A stretch of DNA of 64,000 nucleotides from Ohtaekwangia sp036786105 (GTDB lineage: Bacteria > Bacteroidota > Bacteroidia > Cytophagales > Cyclobacteriaceae): positions 62,001 to 126,000 of the forward strand of contig NZ_DAIQRQ010000003.1 in the NCBI RefSeq assembly GCF_036786105.1, read 5' to 3'. The notes beneath the pieces are model-generated. The model made no database searches. It was not told the origin of the DNA and saw only the letters and a program-made list of their open reading frames with translations. The position numbers and the translations under genes were made by a program. Position 1 is the first letter of the stretch; each line of letters opens with the position of its first letter. Positions 41,688 to 51,100 of this stretch are shown one piece after another.

Positions 41688-41749
41688 CATAACGGCGAAC
41701 GCCCTTTACGAATCGTCTCATTTCATTTTATTAACCTGTAAGTCACTCT

Positions 41750-42661
41750 ATGGTATCCGAGGAAGTTGCTTTACAACTGAAGAAGATGTTGGTTAAGCCA
41801 GGCAAGAAAATAAGCCTGGCTGAATATGAAACGTCCTATAAAGGAACCGTGCTTACCAAGGAAGAAGCTCAGCAATTATTGCAGGAAGGACTTGAGCACC
41901 TCGCGGTGATGCAGGATAAACTATATGCACACAACCGCTATAGTGTGCTGATTGTTTTGCAGGCCATGGATGCAGCGGGAAAGGACAGCACAATCAAACA
42001 TATACTCTCCGGCCTTAATCCTACCGGAGTAAAAGTGCACAGCTTTAAAACACCAACATCGCAGGAGTTGGATCACGATTATCTCTGGCGCCACACACTG
42101 GCATTGCCGGCACGTGGAGAGATCGCTATTCATAACCGATCGCATTACGAAAACGTATTGATTACGCGCGTTCATCCGGAATATATACTTAATGAAAATC
42201 TTCCCGGTATTTATTCAACCAAAGATATAGATGAGCGTTTCTGGGAGCAGCGGTTAAAGCAAATCAACCGGTTCGAAAAGAACCTGTTTCAGAACGGAAC
42301 CATTATATTAAAGTTCTTCCTGCATGTTTCTAAGAAAGAGCAGAAGAAGAGATTCCTCGAGCGCATCGATAATCCCAGTAAGAACTGGAAGTTTTCTTTT
42401 GCCGATATAAAAGAGCGTGCACATTGGGACGAATATCAGCGGGCATACGAGCAGGCGTTGCAGGAAACATCACAAGACTATGCACCGTGGTTTGTTATAC
42501 CAGCTGATGACAAGTGGTTTGCACGGTTGGCAATTGCTTCTGTGATCTATGAGCAGTTTGAAAAACTGACGATCGAATATCCTACCGTATCGGCCAAACA
42601 AAAAGAAGAACTCGCGCAGGGTAAAGCCATATTGCTTGCAGAGAATGGCAAGGACAAGTAA
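41750..42661 (+). CDS. Polyphosphate kinase 2 (PPK2) family protein
   Basis: The product is 303 residues, a single PPK2 domain. Walker A is LQAMDAAGKDSTIKH (about 70-84). The Walker B-like segment IAIHNRSHYENVLITRVHPE and the lid residues in RFLERIDNPSKNWKFSFADI are typical. PPK2 enzymes use polyphosphate to phosphorylate nucleotides (or AMP or ADP); one-domain enzymes of this length are mostly class I or III, and the substrate cannot be fixed here. It lies 62 nt after the CoA-binding gene and upstream of gyrB, and PPK1 follows gyrB. Confidence 0.9.
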   Translation: MVSEEVALQLKKMLVKPGKKISLAEYETSYKGTVLTKEEAQQLLQEGLEHLAVMQDKLYAHNRYSVLIVLQAMDAAGKDSTIKHILSGLNPTGVKVHSFKTPTSQELDHDYLWRHTLALPARGEIAIHNRSHYENVLITRVHPEYILNENLPGIYSTKDIDERFWEQRLKQINRFEKNLFQNGTIILKFFLHVSKKEQKKRFLERIDNPSKNWKFSFADIKERAHWDEYQRAYEQALQETSQDYAPWFVIPADDKWFARLAIASVIYEQFEKLTIEYPTVSAKQKEELAQGKAILLAENGKDK

Positions 42662-42964
42662 TGTCGCTGAACATCGACAGTTTTGTCATTGCTTTTTGCT
42701 GATCAGGACAGGAACTTCAGCCCTTCTTTTTCCTGTTATCATAAACAGACTACACGTGTTTTTGCGAAATAAAAATGCATGCGATAGCAGGTTGTGATGC
42801 AATGTTTTTTAGTGCGTTCAATTCATTACAAACAAACACCTCATGTATGACTTTAAGACCCCATTTTGAGGTGGTTTTATAGTGAAAAATAAGCTGTTTT
42901 TTTTCTGAAAAGATGCGGTGTGGCAGGCAAAAAAACTTATTTTTGACGGTTTCAAAAATTGACA
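42662..42964. promoter_or_regulatory. Leader region of gyrB without other genes
   Basis: No convincing gene is present. TATTTTTG at 42938-42945 is an exact -7 element 19 nt before the gyrB ATG at 42965. T-rich tracts lie upstream. Confidence 0.6.
42938..42945 (+). promoter_or_regulatory. Bacteroidota-type -7 element (TATTTTTG) for gyrB
   Basis: An exact TAnnTTTG match, 19 nt before the ATG at 42965. It supports that ATG over a TTG at 42959. Confidence 0.6.
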
Positions 42965-44920
42965 ATGAGCGAAGAGAAAGCGAAAGTTCCAGCTGATTAT
43001 TCAGCCAGTAATATTCAGGTTTTAGAAGGTTTGGAAGCGGTGCGGAAACGCCCGGCCATGTACATCGGTGATGTAGGTATAAAAGGACTTCACCACCTGG
43101 TATGGGAAGTTGTTGACAACTCGATTGACGAAGCGCTTGCCGGTTACTGCGATACGATTAATGTTATCGTAAATGAAGACAATTCAATTGCCGTAGAAGA
43201 TAACGGCCGTGGTATTCCTACCGACATGCACGAGAAAGAAAAACGCTCGGCACTGGAAGTTGTGCTCACCGTATTGCATGCAGGTGGAAAGTTCGATAAG
43301 AATACTTATAAAGTTTCCGGTGGTCTTCACGGTGTGGGTGTATCCTGCGTAAATGCTTTGTCAGAAATGTTGCACGTTACTGTAAAACGTGACGGAAAGA
43401 TATTTGAACAGGAATACGAACGTGGTAATCCGAAATACCCTGTGCATGTTACAGGCGAATCATCCGAACGCGGCACAACGGTACATTTCCTTCCGGATAA
43501 ACAAATATTTACCAATTGGGAATACAACTACGAAACCATTGCTTCACGCTTACGCGAACTGGCATTCCTCAATCCGGGTATACGCATCAATCTGAAAGAC
43601 CTTCGTGATAAAGACGAAAAAGGCGAAGTAAAAGGAGAGACCTTCTTTTCCGAAGGTGGCTTGCGCGAGTTTGTAGATTACATTGATTCAACACGCGAGA
43701 AGCTTATACCGGCCCCGATATATATTGAAAATGATAAAGGCGAAATACCTATCCAGGTAGCGTTGAGCTATAATACATCTTTCAGTGAGAATCTGGTGTC
43801 GTATGTGAACAACATCAATACACACGAAGGTGGTACACACGTAGCCGGTTTCCGCAGAGCATTAACCAGAACGCTGAAGACCTATGCCGATAAATCAGGG
43901 TTGCTGGAGAAAGTAAAGATCGATATCAGCGGCGATGACTTCCGTGAAGGTTTAACCGCGGTGATCTCTGTAAAAGTAGCGGAACCTCAGTTCGAAGGAC
44001 AAACCAAAACCAAGCTCGGTAACTCAGATGCCATGGGCGCAGTAGACCAGGCTGTGGGTGAGGTATTGCAATATTACCTGGAAGAGCATCCCCGCGAAGC
44101 GAAGCTGATTGTAAACAAGGTTATATTGGCTGCACAGGCCCGTCACGCAGCGCGTAAGGCACGCGAGATGGTGCAACGTAAAAATGTACTTTCCGGTACC
44201 GGTCTTCCGGGTAAACTGGCCGACTGTTCAAGTGCCGATCCATCGATATGCGAACTCTATCTCGTAGAGGGTGATTCCGCGGGTGGTTCTGCGAAGCAAG
44301 GCAGAGACCGCAATTTCCAGGCGATCCTTCCGCTGAGAGGTAAGATTCTCAATGTGGAGAAAGCCCAGGAGCATAAAATCTACGAGAACGAAGAGATCAA
44401 GAACATGATCACAGCGTTGGGGGTGAGCTTCGGTACACCGGAAGACGACAAAGCGCTGAACATGACCAAGCTTCGTTATCACAAGATTATTATCATGACC
44501 GATGCCGATGTAGATGGTAGTCACATTCGCACGCTGATTCTCACATTCTTTTTCCGGTACATGAAAGACTTGATTGAGAATGGTTATGTATATATAGCAC
44601 TTCCCCCGCTATACCTGGTGAAAAAAGGAAAAGAAGAACGTTACTGCTGGACAGAGGAAGAACGTGCCGCGATTGTAGCGGAGATCAGTGGAGGTAAAGA
44701 AGATTCTGTGAACGTGCAGCGTTACAAAGGTTTAGGTGAAATGAATCCTGAACAATTGTGGACCACCACAATGGATCCAAGCAAGCGTTCACTGAAGCAG
44801 GTGAGCATCGAATCTGCTGCAGAAGCAGATCACTTGTTCTCCATGCTGATGGGCGATGAAGTAGCTCCGCGAAGAGACTTCATTGAGAGGAATGCCAAGT
44901 ATGCGCGCATTGATATTTAA
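42965..44920 (+). CDS. gyrB: DNA gyrase subunit B
   Basis: The product is 651 residues, normal for Bacteroidota GyrB. The GHKL ATPase has EGLEAVRKRPAMYIGDVG, EVVDNSIDEALAGY and GLHGVGVSCVNALS; the TOPRIM domain has LVEGDSAGGSAKQGRDRNFQ (about 432) and IIIMTDADVDGSHIRTLIL; the tail has QRYKGLGEMNPEQLWTTTMD. The last motif and the length mark it as GyrB rather than ParE. With GyrA it introduces negative supercoils using ATP. It stands between PPK2 and PPK1, with its own promoter. Confidence 0.97.
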   Translation: MSEEKAKVPADYSASNIQVLEGLEAVRKRPAMYIGDVGIKGLHHLVWEVVDNSIDEALAGYCDTINVIVNEDNSIAVEDNGRGIPTDMHEKEKRSALEVVLTVLHAGGKFDKNTYKVSGGLHGVGVSCVNALSEMLHVTVKRDGKIFEQEYERGNPKYPVHVTGESSERGTTVHFLPDKQIFTNWEYNYETIASRLRELAFLNPGIRINLKDLRDKDEKGEVKGETFFSEGGLREFVDYIDSTREKLIPAPIYIENDKGEIPIQVALSYNTSFSENLVSYVNNINTHEGGTHVAGFRRALTRTLKTYADKSGLLEKVKIDISGDDFREGLTAVISVKVAEPQFEGQTKTKLGNSDAMGAVDQAVGEVLQYYLEEHPREAKLIVNKVILAAQARHAARKAREMVQRKNVLSGTGLPGKLADCSSADPSICELYLVEGDSAGGSAKQGRDRNFQAILPLRGKILNVEKAQEHKIYENEEIKNMITALGVSFGTPEDDKALNMTKLRYHKIIIMTDADVDGSHIRTLILTFFFRYMKDLIENGYVYIALPPLYLVKKGKEERYCWTEEERAAIVAEISGGKEDSVNVQRYKGLGEMNPEQLWTTTMDPSKRSLKQVSIESAAEADHLFSMLMGDEVAPRRDFIERNAKYARIDI

Positions 44921-45015
44921 TAATTTGATAAGTCGTTAATCGCTTATCCGTTCGGATTAACTGTGTCACTGCAGGTAATGGTTAGCGGATAAGGTTAACT
45001 TTTTACTTTGCTGAC
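44921..45015. repeat. Short intergenic region with related dispersed-repeat units
   Basis: ttaatcgcttatccg and gcggataaggttaact lie in opposite orientation and form an imperfect dyad between gyrB and ppk. TACTTTG at 45004-45010 is a likely -7 element for ppk. Confidence 0.55.
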
Positions 45016-47142
45016 ATGGACGAGTTACAGATTTCTACAGATAGGATATCACAACAGATTGACGAGAGTAATTACATTAGCCGTGACCTGAGCTGGCTGA
45101 AATTTAATTACCGCGTATTAGATCAGGCGAAACATACGGATAGAAGTATATTTGATCGCCTGAAATTTCTTTCTATTACAGCTTCCAACCTCGATGAGTT
45201 CTGTACGATCCGGTTGGGCAGCTTGTACAATTACCTTGACTACAACAAGGAGCGTTTTGATTATAACGGCCTTCGCGAAGAGCCTTTTCGAAAGTTGTTA
45301 TTGACAGAGACTCAAAAGTTCTTCAATGATCAGAACGATTACTTTGTGAATAATCTGAAGCCGCTGTTTCCGGAAAATGGTTTTGTGATCGCAAAATATA
45401 GCGAGCTGTCCGTTGAGAATACACATAAGGTGAATGACTATTTCAACAGCATTGTTTTTCCAATGCTCACACCGATGGTGTTCGATAATTATCACACCTT
45501 TCCAACCTTAATGAATAACCGGTTGATGTTTGGTGTGGTAACCAAAAATACATCAGATGCTCAGAACCAGCAGCGCGTATCATTTATACAGGTGCCGCAA
45601 AACCTGCCGCGGTTCTATGAGCTGAGCAGCGAAGACAAGATATTGTTTATTCCCATCGAAGAGATTATCCGGAATAACATCCACAACCTCTTCCGCAATA
45701 TTGAAATATCCAGTACTAATCTTTTCCGCATCAATCGAAACGGTGACTTTACGCTGGAAGAAAGTGAGGATATAGAATCAAACTTTCTGGAAGACCTCAA
45801 GCGTAAATTGAAGACGCGAAGAACAGGTCGTGTAGTGAGATTGGATGTGGAAGAAAATCCGGATCCCTGGATGATGCGCTTGCTGAAAATTCAGTGGGAT
45901 CTTGACGAACACAACATCTTCTATGTTCCGAAAGAAAGCATGTTAGAGTTTAACGGCCTCATGCAAATTATCGGTCACAAAGAATTCAAGAGTAAGCGAT
46001 TCCAGCCTTCGGCGCCGATCAAGCCGTTAAATTTTCCTGAGCAGGGAAGCCGTGACCTGTTTGAGGTTTTGAAAGAGCGTGATATACTCTTGCATCATCC
46101 CTATAACTCCATGGAGCCTGTGCTCGAATTACTGGAGAAGGCTGCTGACGATCCGTATGTACTTTCCATCAAGATTACCATCTATCGCGTAGCGAAAGAG
46201 TCGCGTGTAACGTCTGCATTGTTGCGGGCCGCAGAAAATGGCAAGCACGTGTCCGTGTTGTTTGAAGTGAAGGCACGCTTTGATGAAGAGAACAATCTTC
46301 GTGAAGCACAGCGTCTGCAGAAAGCGGGTTGCTTTGTGATCTATGGTGTGAGCAGTTTAAAGACGCATACCAAGCTGTTGCTCATCGTTCGGAAAGAAGA
46401 AGATGATAAGGTATACCGCTATGTACATTTGTCAAGCGGCAACTATAACGAAAGCACTTCAAGGCTTTATGTTGATATCGGCTTGCTCACAACGAAAGAA
46501 ATTTATGCCAACGATGTGTCGGAGTTCTTCAACGTAATAACCGGGCACTCACAGCCTTCTACTTACCGGAATCTGATCACATCACCACGTGATATGCGCA
46601 TACAGCTTTGCAACCTGGTAAAACGCGAAGCGGAAAATGCCCGCAACGGTATACCGGCAGGTATTGTGATCAAGCTTAACTCATTCCAGGATAAAGAATT
46701 GATTGACGAACTATACCTCGCATCGCAAGCTGGTGTAACCATAAAGCTGATTGTGCGAGGCATGTGCTGCCTGCGACCAGGAAGGCGAGGTCTTAGCGAA
46801 AATATAGAGGTAATTTCGATTGTCGGTGAATATTTGGAACACTCCCGTATATATTATTTTCATAATGCGGGCAACCCTAAAGTATATATTGGAAGTGCTG
46901 ATGCCATGGTGCGAAGCTTTGATCGCAGAATTGAATCACTGTTCTTATTGGATGATGATTTTCTCAGGAAGCAGGCAATCAACAATCTTCGTTACAATTT
47001 GAAGGATAACGTAAACGCTTACATTATGAAGGAAGACGGCTCGTACGTGAACAAGGAGCTAAACGGTGAACCACCTTTCAACATTCATAAGGAATTTTAC
47101 CAGGTGAACAGAGATATAGTAATGGAAGCGAAGCTCTTCTGA
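45016..47142 (+). CDS. ppk: Polyphosphate kinase 1
   Basis: The product is 708 residues, the normal PPK1 length. The N-terminal domain has YISRDLSWLKFNYRVLDQAK and FLSITASNLDEFCTIRLGSL; the first catalytic domain has TIYRVAKESRVTSALLRAAE and KTHTKLLLIVRKEEDDKVYR (the His of KTHTK near 450 is the phospho-acceptor), followed by YVHLSSGNYNESTSRLYVDI. The second has GSADAMVRSFDRRIESLF. PPK1 makes polyphosphate reversibly from ATP. A perfect terminator follows; the PorP/SprF gene beyond it is on the opposite strand. Confidence 0.95.
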   Translation: MDELQISTDRISQQIDESNYISRDLSWLKFNYRVLDQAKHTDRSIFDRLKFLSITASNLDEFCTIRLGSLYNYLDYNKERFDYNGLREEPFRKLLLTETQKFFNDQNDYFVNNLKPLFPENGFVIAKYSELSVENTHKVNDYFNSIVFPMLTPMVFDNYHTFPTLMNNRLMFGVVTKNTSDAQNQQRVSFIQVPQNLPRFYELSSEDKILFIPIEEIIRNNIHNLFRNIEISSTNLFRINRNGDFTLEESEDIESNFLEDLKRKLKTRRTGRVVRLDVEENPDPWMMRLLKIQWDLDEHNIFYVPKESMLEFNGLMQIIGHKEFKSKRFQPSAPIKPLNFPEQGSRDLFEVLKERDILLHHPYNSMEPVLELLEKAADDPYVLSIKITIYRVAKESRVTSALLRAAENGKHVSVLFEVKARFDEENNLREAQRLQKAGCFVIYGVSSLKTHTKLLLIVRKEEDDKVYRYVHLSSGNYNESTSRLYVDIGLLTTKEIYANDVSEFFNVITGHSQPSTYRNLITSPRDMRIQLCNLVKREAENARNGIPAGIVIKLNSFQDKELIDELYLASQAGVTIKLIVRGMCCLRPGRRGLSENIEVISIVGEYLEHSRIYYFHNAGNPKVYIGSADAMVRSFDRRIESLFLLDDDFLRKQAINNLRYNLKDNVNAYIMKEDGSYVNKELNGEPPFNIHKEFYQVNRDIVMEAKLF

Positions 47143-47169
47143 AATGAACTGATAAAAGTAGATGTCAAT

Positions 47170-47200
47170 AAAAAATCCCCGGAAGAACCGGGGATTTTTT
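47170..47200. terminator. Bidirectional intrinsic terminator between ppk and porP/sprF
   Basis: AAAAAATCCCCGG pairs perfectly with CCGGGGATTTTTT (13 bp, AAGAA loop). The flanking A- and T-runs let it work on both strands. Confidence 0.92.
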
Positions 47201-47212
47201 ATTTATAGCTCG

Positions 47213-48163
47213 TTAGCGGTAATTATAGTACTGAGGACATTCAGGATTTTTATGAATACCTCTGAATATCGACCGGAAGTTCAGCATAAACTCATGTGTA
47301 CCGTTGGAAAAATTATTCAGATCTGAACGAGTCCAATCGTACGAGTAACCAAAGTGAAGCTTCTCGGTGAGCTTCAGATCAATGTATGTGATAAAGGCAT
47401 CTCCCAAACGATAGGAGCCTCCAAGGCTAAACACATCGTAAAATATAAAGGCCGTATTAATGTCGAAGCTCAAAGGCTGTCCTTCCTGCGTGCGGACGAG
47501 GAACGATGGATTGATCTTTACTTTATCCATTCTATCCAACGGAAATACGGCACCACCTCGTAAGAAGTAATAACGTGCTTCCTTTATTCCTCCCAAAAGA
47601 CTTTCCACCGAGCTGGCTACCTGGTTATTCAAAATGAAAGGGACAGAAAAACCGAGGAAAAAATTCTTCTTGCTATAAAAAACACCAGCCCCGAAGTTAG
47701 GCTTTACCTGGTTCGAGATGCTGTAGAAAGAAGCATCTGTTGGGTTCTGAAGATCGAGCTTGCTATAGTCGGCACCCAGCAGGTTTACGCCTGCTTGCAA
47801 ACCCATGGCCAGTGTTGCATTCGGGAAGTGAATCTTGTAAGCGTAATTCAGGTAGATATGGTTGTTGCTATAACTACCAATCTCATCGTGGTCGAACATG
47901 ATACCTAAACCTACTTTGTTCCTGGCAAATGCGGAGTGTGCACTGAAGTTAAATGTTCTGGGCGCGCCCGGAAAGTTAACCCACTGATTGCGATACATAG
48001 CTGTTGCGCTAAACTTTACGTGAGCACCTGCATAGGCAGGGTTTATCACCAGTTCGTTAAAATAATACTGTGTAAAGACCGGATACTGCTGTGCATAACT
48101 TGCTATGGCAATACTCAGTAGCAGCAACGTAGTTGAAAAAATGCGCTTAAGCGTAGTGGTCAT
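47213..48163 (-). CDS. PorP/SprF-family type IX secretion membrane protein
   Basis: The product is 316 residues with a signal peptide ending SYAQ. The mature start, QYPVFTQYYFNELVINPAYA, is the hallmark PorP/SprF motif, and the body shows alternating beta strands typical of an outer-membrane barrel (GLGIMFDHDEIGSYSNNHIY, KLHFGYSYDWTRSDLNNFS...) ending FRSIFRGIHKNPECP. These proteins partner surface proteins with type-B C-terminal domains during type IX secretion. It lies 17 nt downstream of the giant CTD-bearing gene, so it probably serves that cargo, as SprF serves SprB. Confidence 0.92.
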   Translation of the reverse strand: MTTTLKRIFSTTLLLLSIAIASYAQQYPVFTQYYFNELVINPAYAGAHVKFSATAMYRNQWVNFPGAPRTFNFSAHSAFARNKVGLGIMFDHDEIGSYSNNHIYLNYAYKIHFPNATLAMGLQAGVNLLGADYSKLDLQNPTDASFYSISNQVKPNFGAGVFYSKKNFFLGFSVPFILNNQVASSVESLLGGIKEARYYFLRGGAVFPLDRMDKVKINPSFLVRTQEGQPLSFDINTAFIFYDVFSLGGSYRLGDAFITYIDLKLTEKLHFGYSYDWTRSDLNNFSNGTHEFMLNFRSIFRGIHKNPECPQYYNYR

Positions 48164-48180
48164 TGGTATGGGTGCTAAAG

Positions 48181-51100
48181 TTAGTTAACAATTTCCAGGT
48201 AACCGGCCATTGGCTTGGAACCATCCCGTTTGTCAATGATATAGAAGTATGTACCATCAGGAAGGTTGGTGCCCATCATACTGATACCCTTGTTTGACCT
48301 ACCGTCAAAGAAGATATCGATGTTGTTATAACCTTCGTGTTCATACACCAGTGTGCCTGCACGGTTAAATACTTTTACAATGTTGTTCGGGAAGTCCGCG
48401 ATACAGTTGATGTAGAATATATCGTTCTTGCCATCACCGTTTCTGGATATACCGTTGTAAGGATGTATATCGTTAATCACATCAATCTCTTGTGATGATT
48501 GACAACCCATCTGTGTGATAACGGTTACTTTATAATGACCAGCCGGTATGCCGTTCAAAATAGGGTCACCGATAACCGTTCCATTGGCAGATTCCCAGAT
48601 GATCTCATCAATATCTACGCTGTTTGTAACGGTTAGTATAATCTGACCATCTTCTCCTTCGCAGCTTGCAGGCAATGCTGCAATTTCAAACTGAGGGATG
48701 GTAGGGGCCGAGATGATCTCGTCACTCACAGGGTCAGACACGCATCCGGTGATCTTGCTGGTTGCCCGTACGGTATAAATGCCTACGGCAAGGCTGTCGT
48801 AGTATGCGCCTACAAAATCAGGCGAAGCTTTTACGACCGGACCAATATACCATTCGAAAATGTAGTCGGTAGTATTGCCGTTTACAGATGCCTGTAATAT
48901 ACCGTTATCTTCCACACAGCTTGTTACGTTCGAGACCACTTCAATTGTAGGTTGTTCGATACCTATTGGAGCAAAATCAATCGTTACTTGCGTTGTATCA
49001 GAACATCCGGTTACCAGATCGCTGGCAACAACGGTATACGTGCTGTCACGAAGATCGCCTACCTGCGGGCCGGTGCCAAATGGTGGCGGTGTAATAGTTT
49101 TACCATACCAGTCAAACGAGTAGTCAACTACATTTCCACCGACAGATGCCGATGCAACACCGTCAGCTTTTATAATATCGCAGTTGGTGCGAGGGCTGAC
49201 TGCCTGTGCGGTCACAACAGGATATATCCGCATGTCGTCAACCACTACTGTGTCAGAAACCGTACAAACAACGTCTGTCTTATCGGTAGCAACAATCAGG
49301 TAAGTGTTTTGAACAAGACCTGTTACCAGCTTGCCGGTATAGTCAGGGCTAGCTTTTACAGTTGTTCCAATATACCATTTATAGTCGTAGTCATCCGGGC
49401 TGGGCGAAGTGATGATCGCATAAGTCGTACCATCAGGATTTACGCAGTAAGTAAGCGGACTTGCGGAAGCAGTCATCGTAACTACTGCTGTATCTTGTGA
49501 TAATTGATAAGTATCCTTCACCTTACAGTGTGAGGTATTATTCTCGACTTGTACAGTAAAGAATCCAGGATTGATAGTCTGTGCTATATTTCCAGGGTTT
49601 CCGTTGCTATCCTGTCCTGTGACATTGGCTGCCGGCAATGCTGTGGTAGTTGTCTTCCCCAAGAACCAGTTATATGTATAAGAGGTGCCCGGCAATCCGC
49701 TCGCTTCTACTTCCAACTGTCCTAATACATTTGCAGGTTTTAAACACTTTGAAGGAACAACGAAACTCAATAAGTCAACTGTAATGGAGTTCAATGTTTC
49801 ATCCGTAATGGTGAAGCTTGCGGTAACATCGCAGTGACTGGTGTTGTCTGTGGCCGTTACGTAAAAATCTCCGGCAGGAAGATTGCCAATATCACTTGGT
49901 ATAGCATCATTGTCTGCTACTACACTGTTATCGATCTTTCTCCAATCGAAAATATAACCCGTGAATGGAGAAGTAATATTAGTAGTTCCATCTACCACGA
50001 TGCGTTGGAATGCAGCGGTTCCCTGTGTCAATGCTGTGACTCCATCCGGACCACATTGGGTCAGTTGGGTGAAAGTCATATCACCATTGGCCAGGTTCAC
50101 AGTAAGATCCATCGGGTTATCCAATATCGTAAAGGTGTTGTTTGTAAAGCAGCCGGCATTTACACCACCGTTGTCAGTTACTACAACTGTATATTCACCT
50201 GGTTTAAGATTACTGATGTTCTGTGTATTGGCTGTAAAAGACGCATCGGTTGAAGATGTCCATGCATAATCATAATCTGTTGCAACACTTCCAGAGCCGA
50301 GCGCGAGTGTGATTGATCCACTTCCCATATTGCCCACGACAGAGGTCTTGCAATATTTGTTCTCCGTGAGAGATGCGGCAGTAGTGGATGCATCAATAAC
50401 AGGATCTGATACAGTTTGCTTGATGACAAACGTTGCTGAAGCACGACAGCCCTGCAGCGATCCTGTTCCAGCGGCTGCTGTTGCTACCATGGTATAATAC
50501 TTAATTACCGTATTGAAAGGACCATTCGAATCGAACAGGTAGTTCCCTGCATTGGGGCTCGGGTTTACCGATGTTACCGGTGTACCCGTTCCGGGTGCAG
50601 TTTCCGGATCCACACTTCCTTCAAAATATTCAACGATGTAGTTGGCATCTGTAAACCCCGATGTCGGTTTCAATTCCGCGGTAATGCTTCCTCCTATACC
50701 AGGAACACATGTTGTAATATCTGTTTGCGAGAAGGGGGAAAGGATGTGCCCATTAAGGAATGGCAAGTAAATAGGAAATTCCTTTTTACAGCCTGTATCC
50801 CGGTTGGTGATCTCCACTACATATTGTCCATATTTTAATAAAGAGATGTTGGAGGTTGAAGAAGTACTAACAACATTAGCCGTGATCTCAACGCTGGAAG
50901 CAGTAACTGTAAAACCTCTATACCAGTGGAAATCATATCCGGAGGCACTTGTTGCCGGATTGATAACAACGTCTATAGCACCGTCAGCCGAGTTACAATC
51001 GTTAGGAGCCGAAAGTCCCGGAGAGTTAATAGTGATATCAACAATATTATTTTGTACAGTAGCCTGTACAGCCGGAGTAACACAACCATATAGTTTATGT

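Noticed and set aside
48875..50444. Plus-strand and alternative-frame open frames inside the giant surface-protein gene
   Set aside because: They are shadows of Thr/Val/Gly-rich repeats; the minus-strand frame is continuous over 2170 codons with clear domains.
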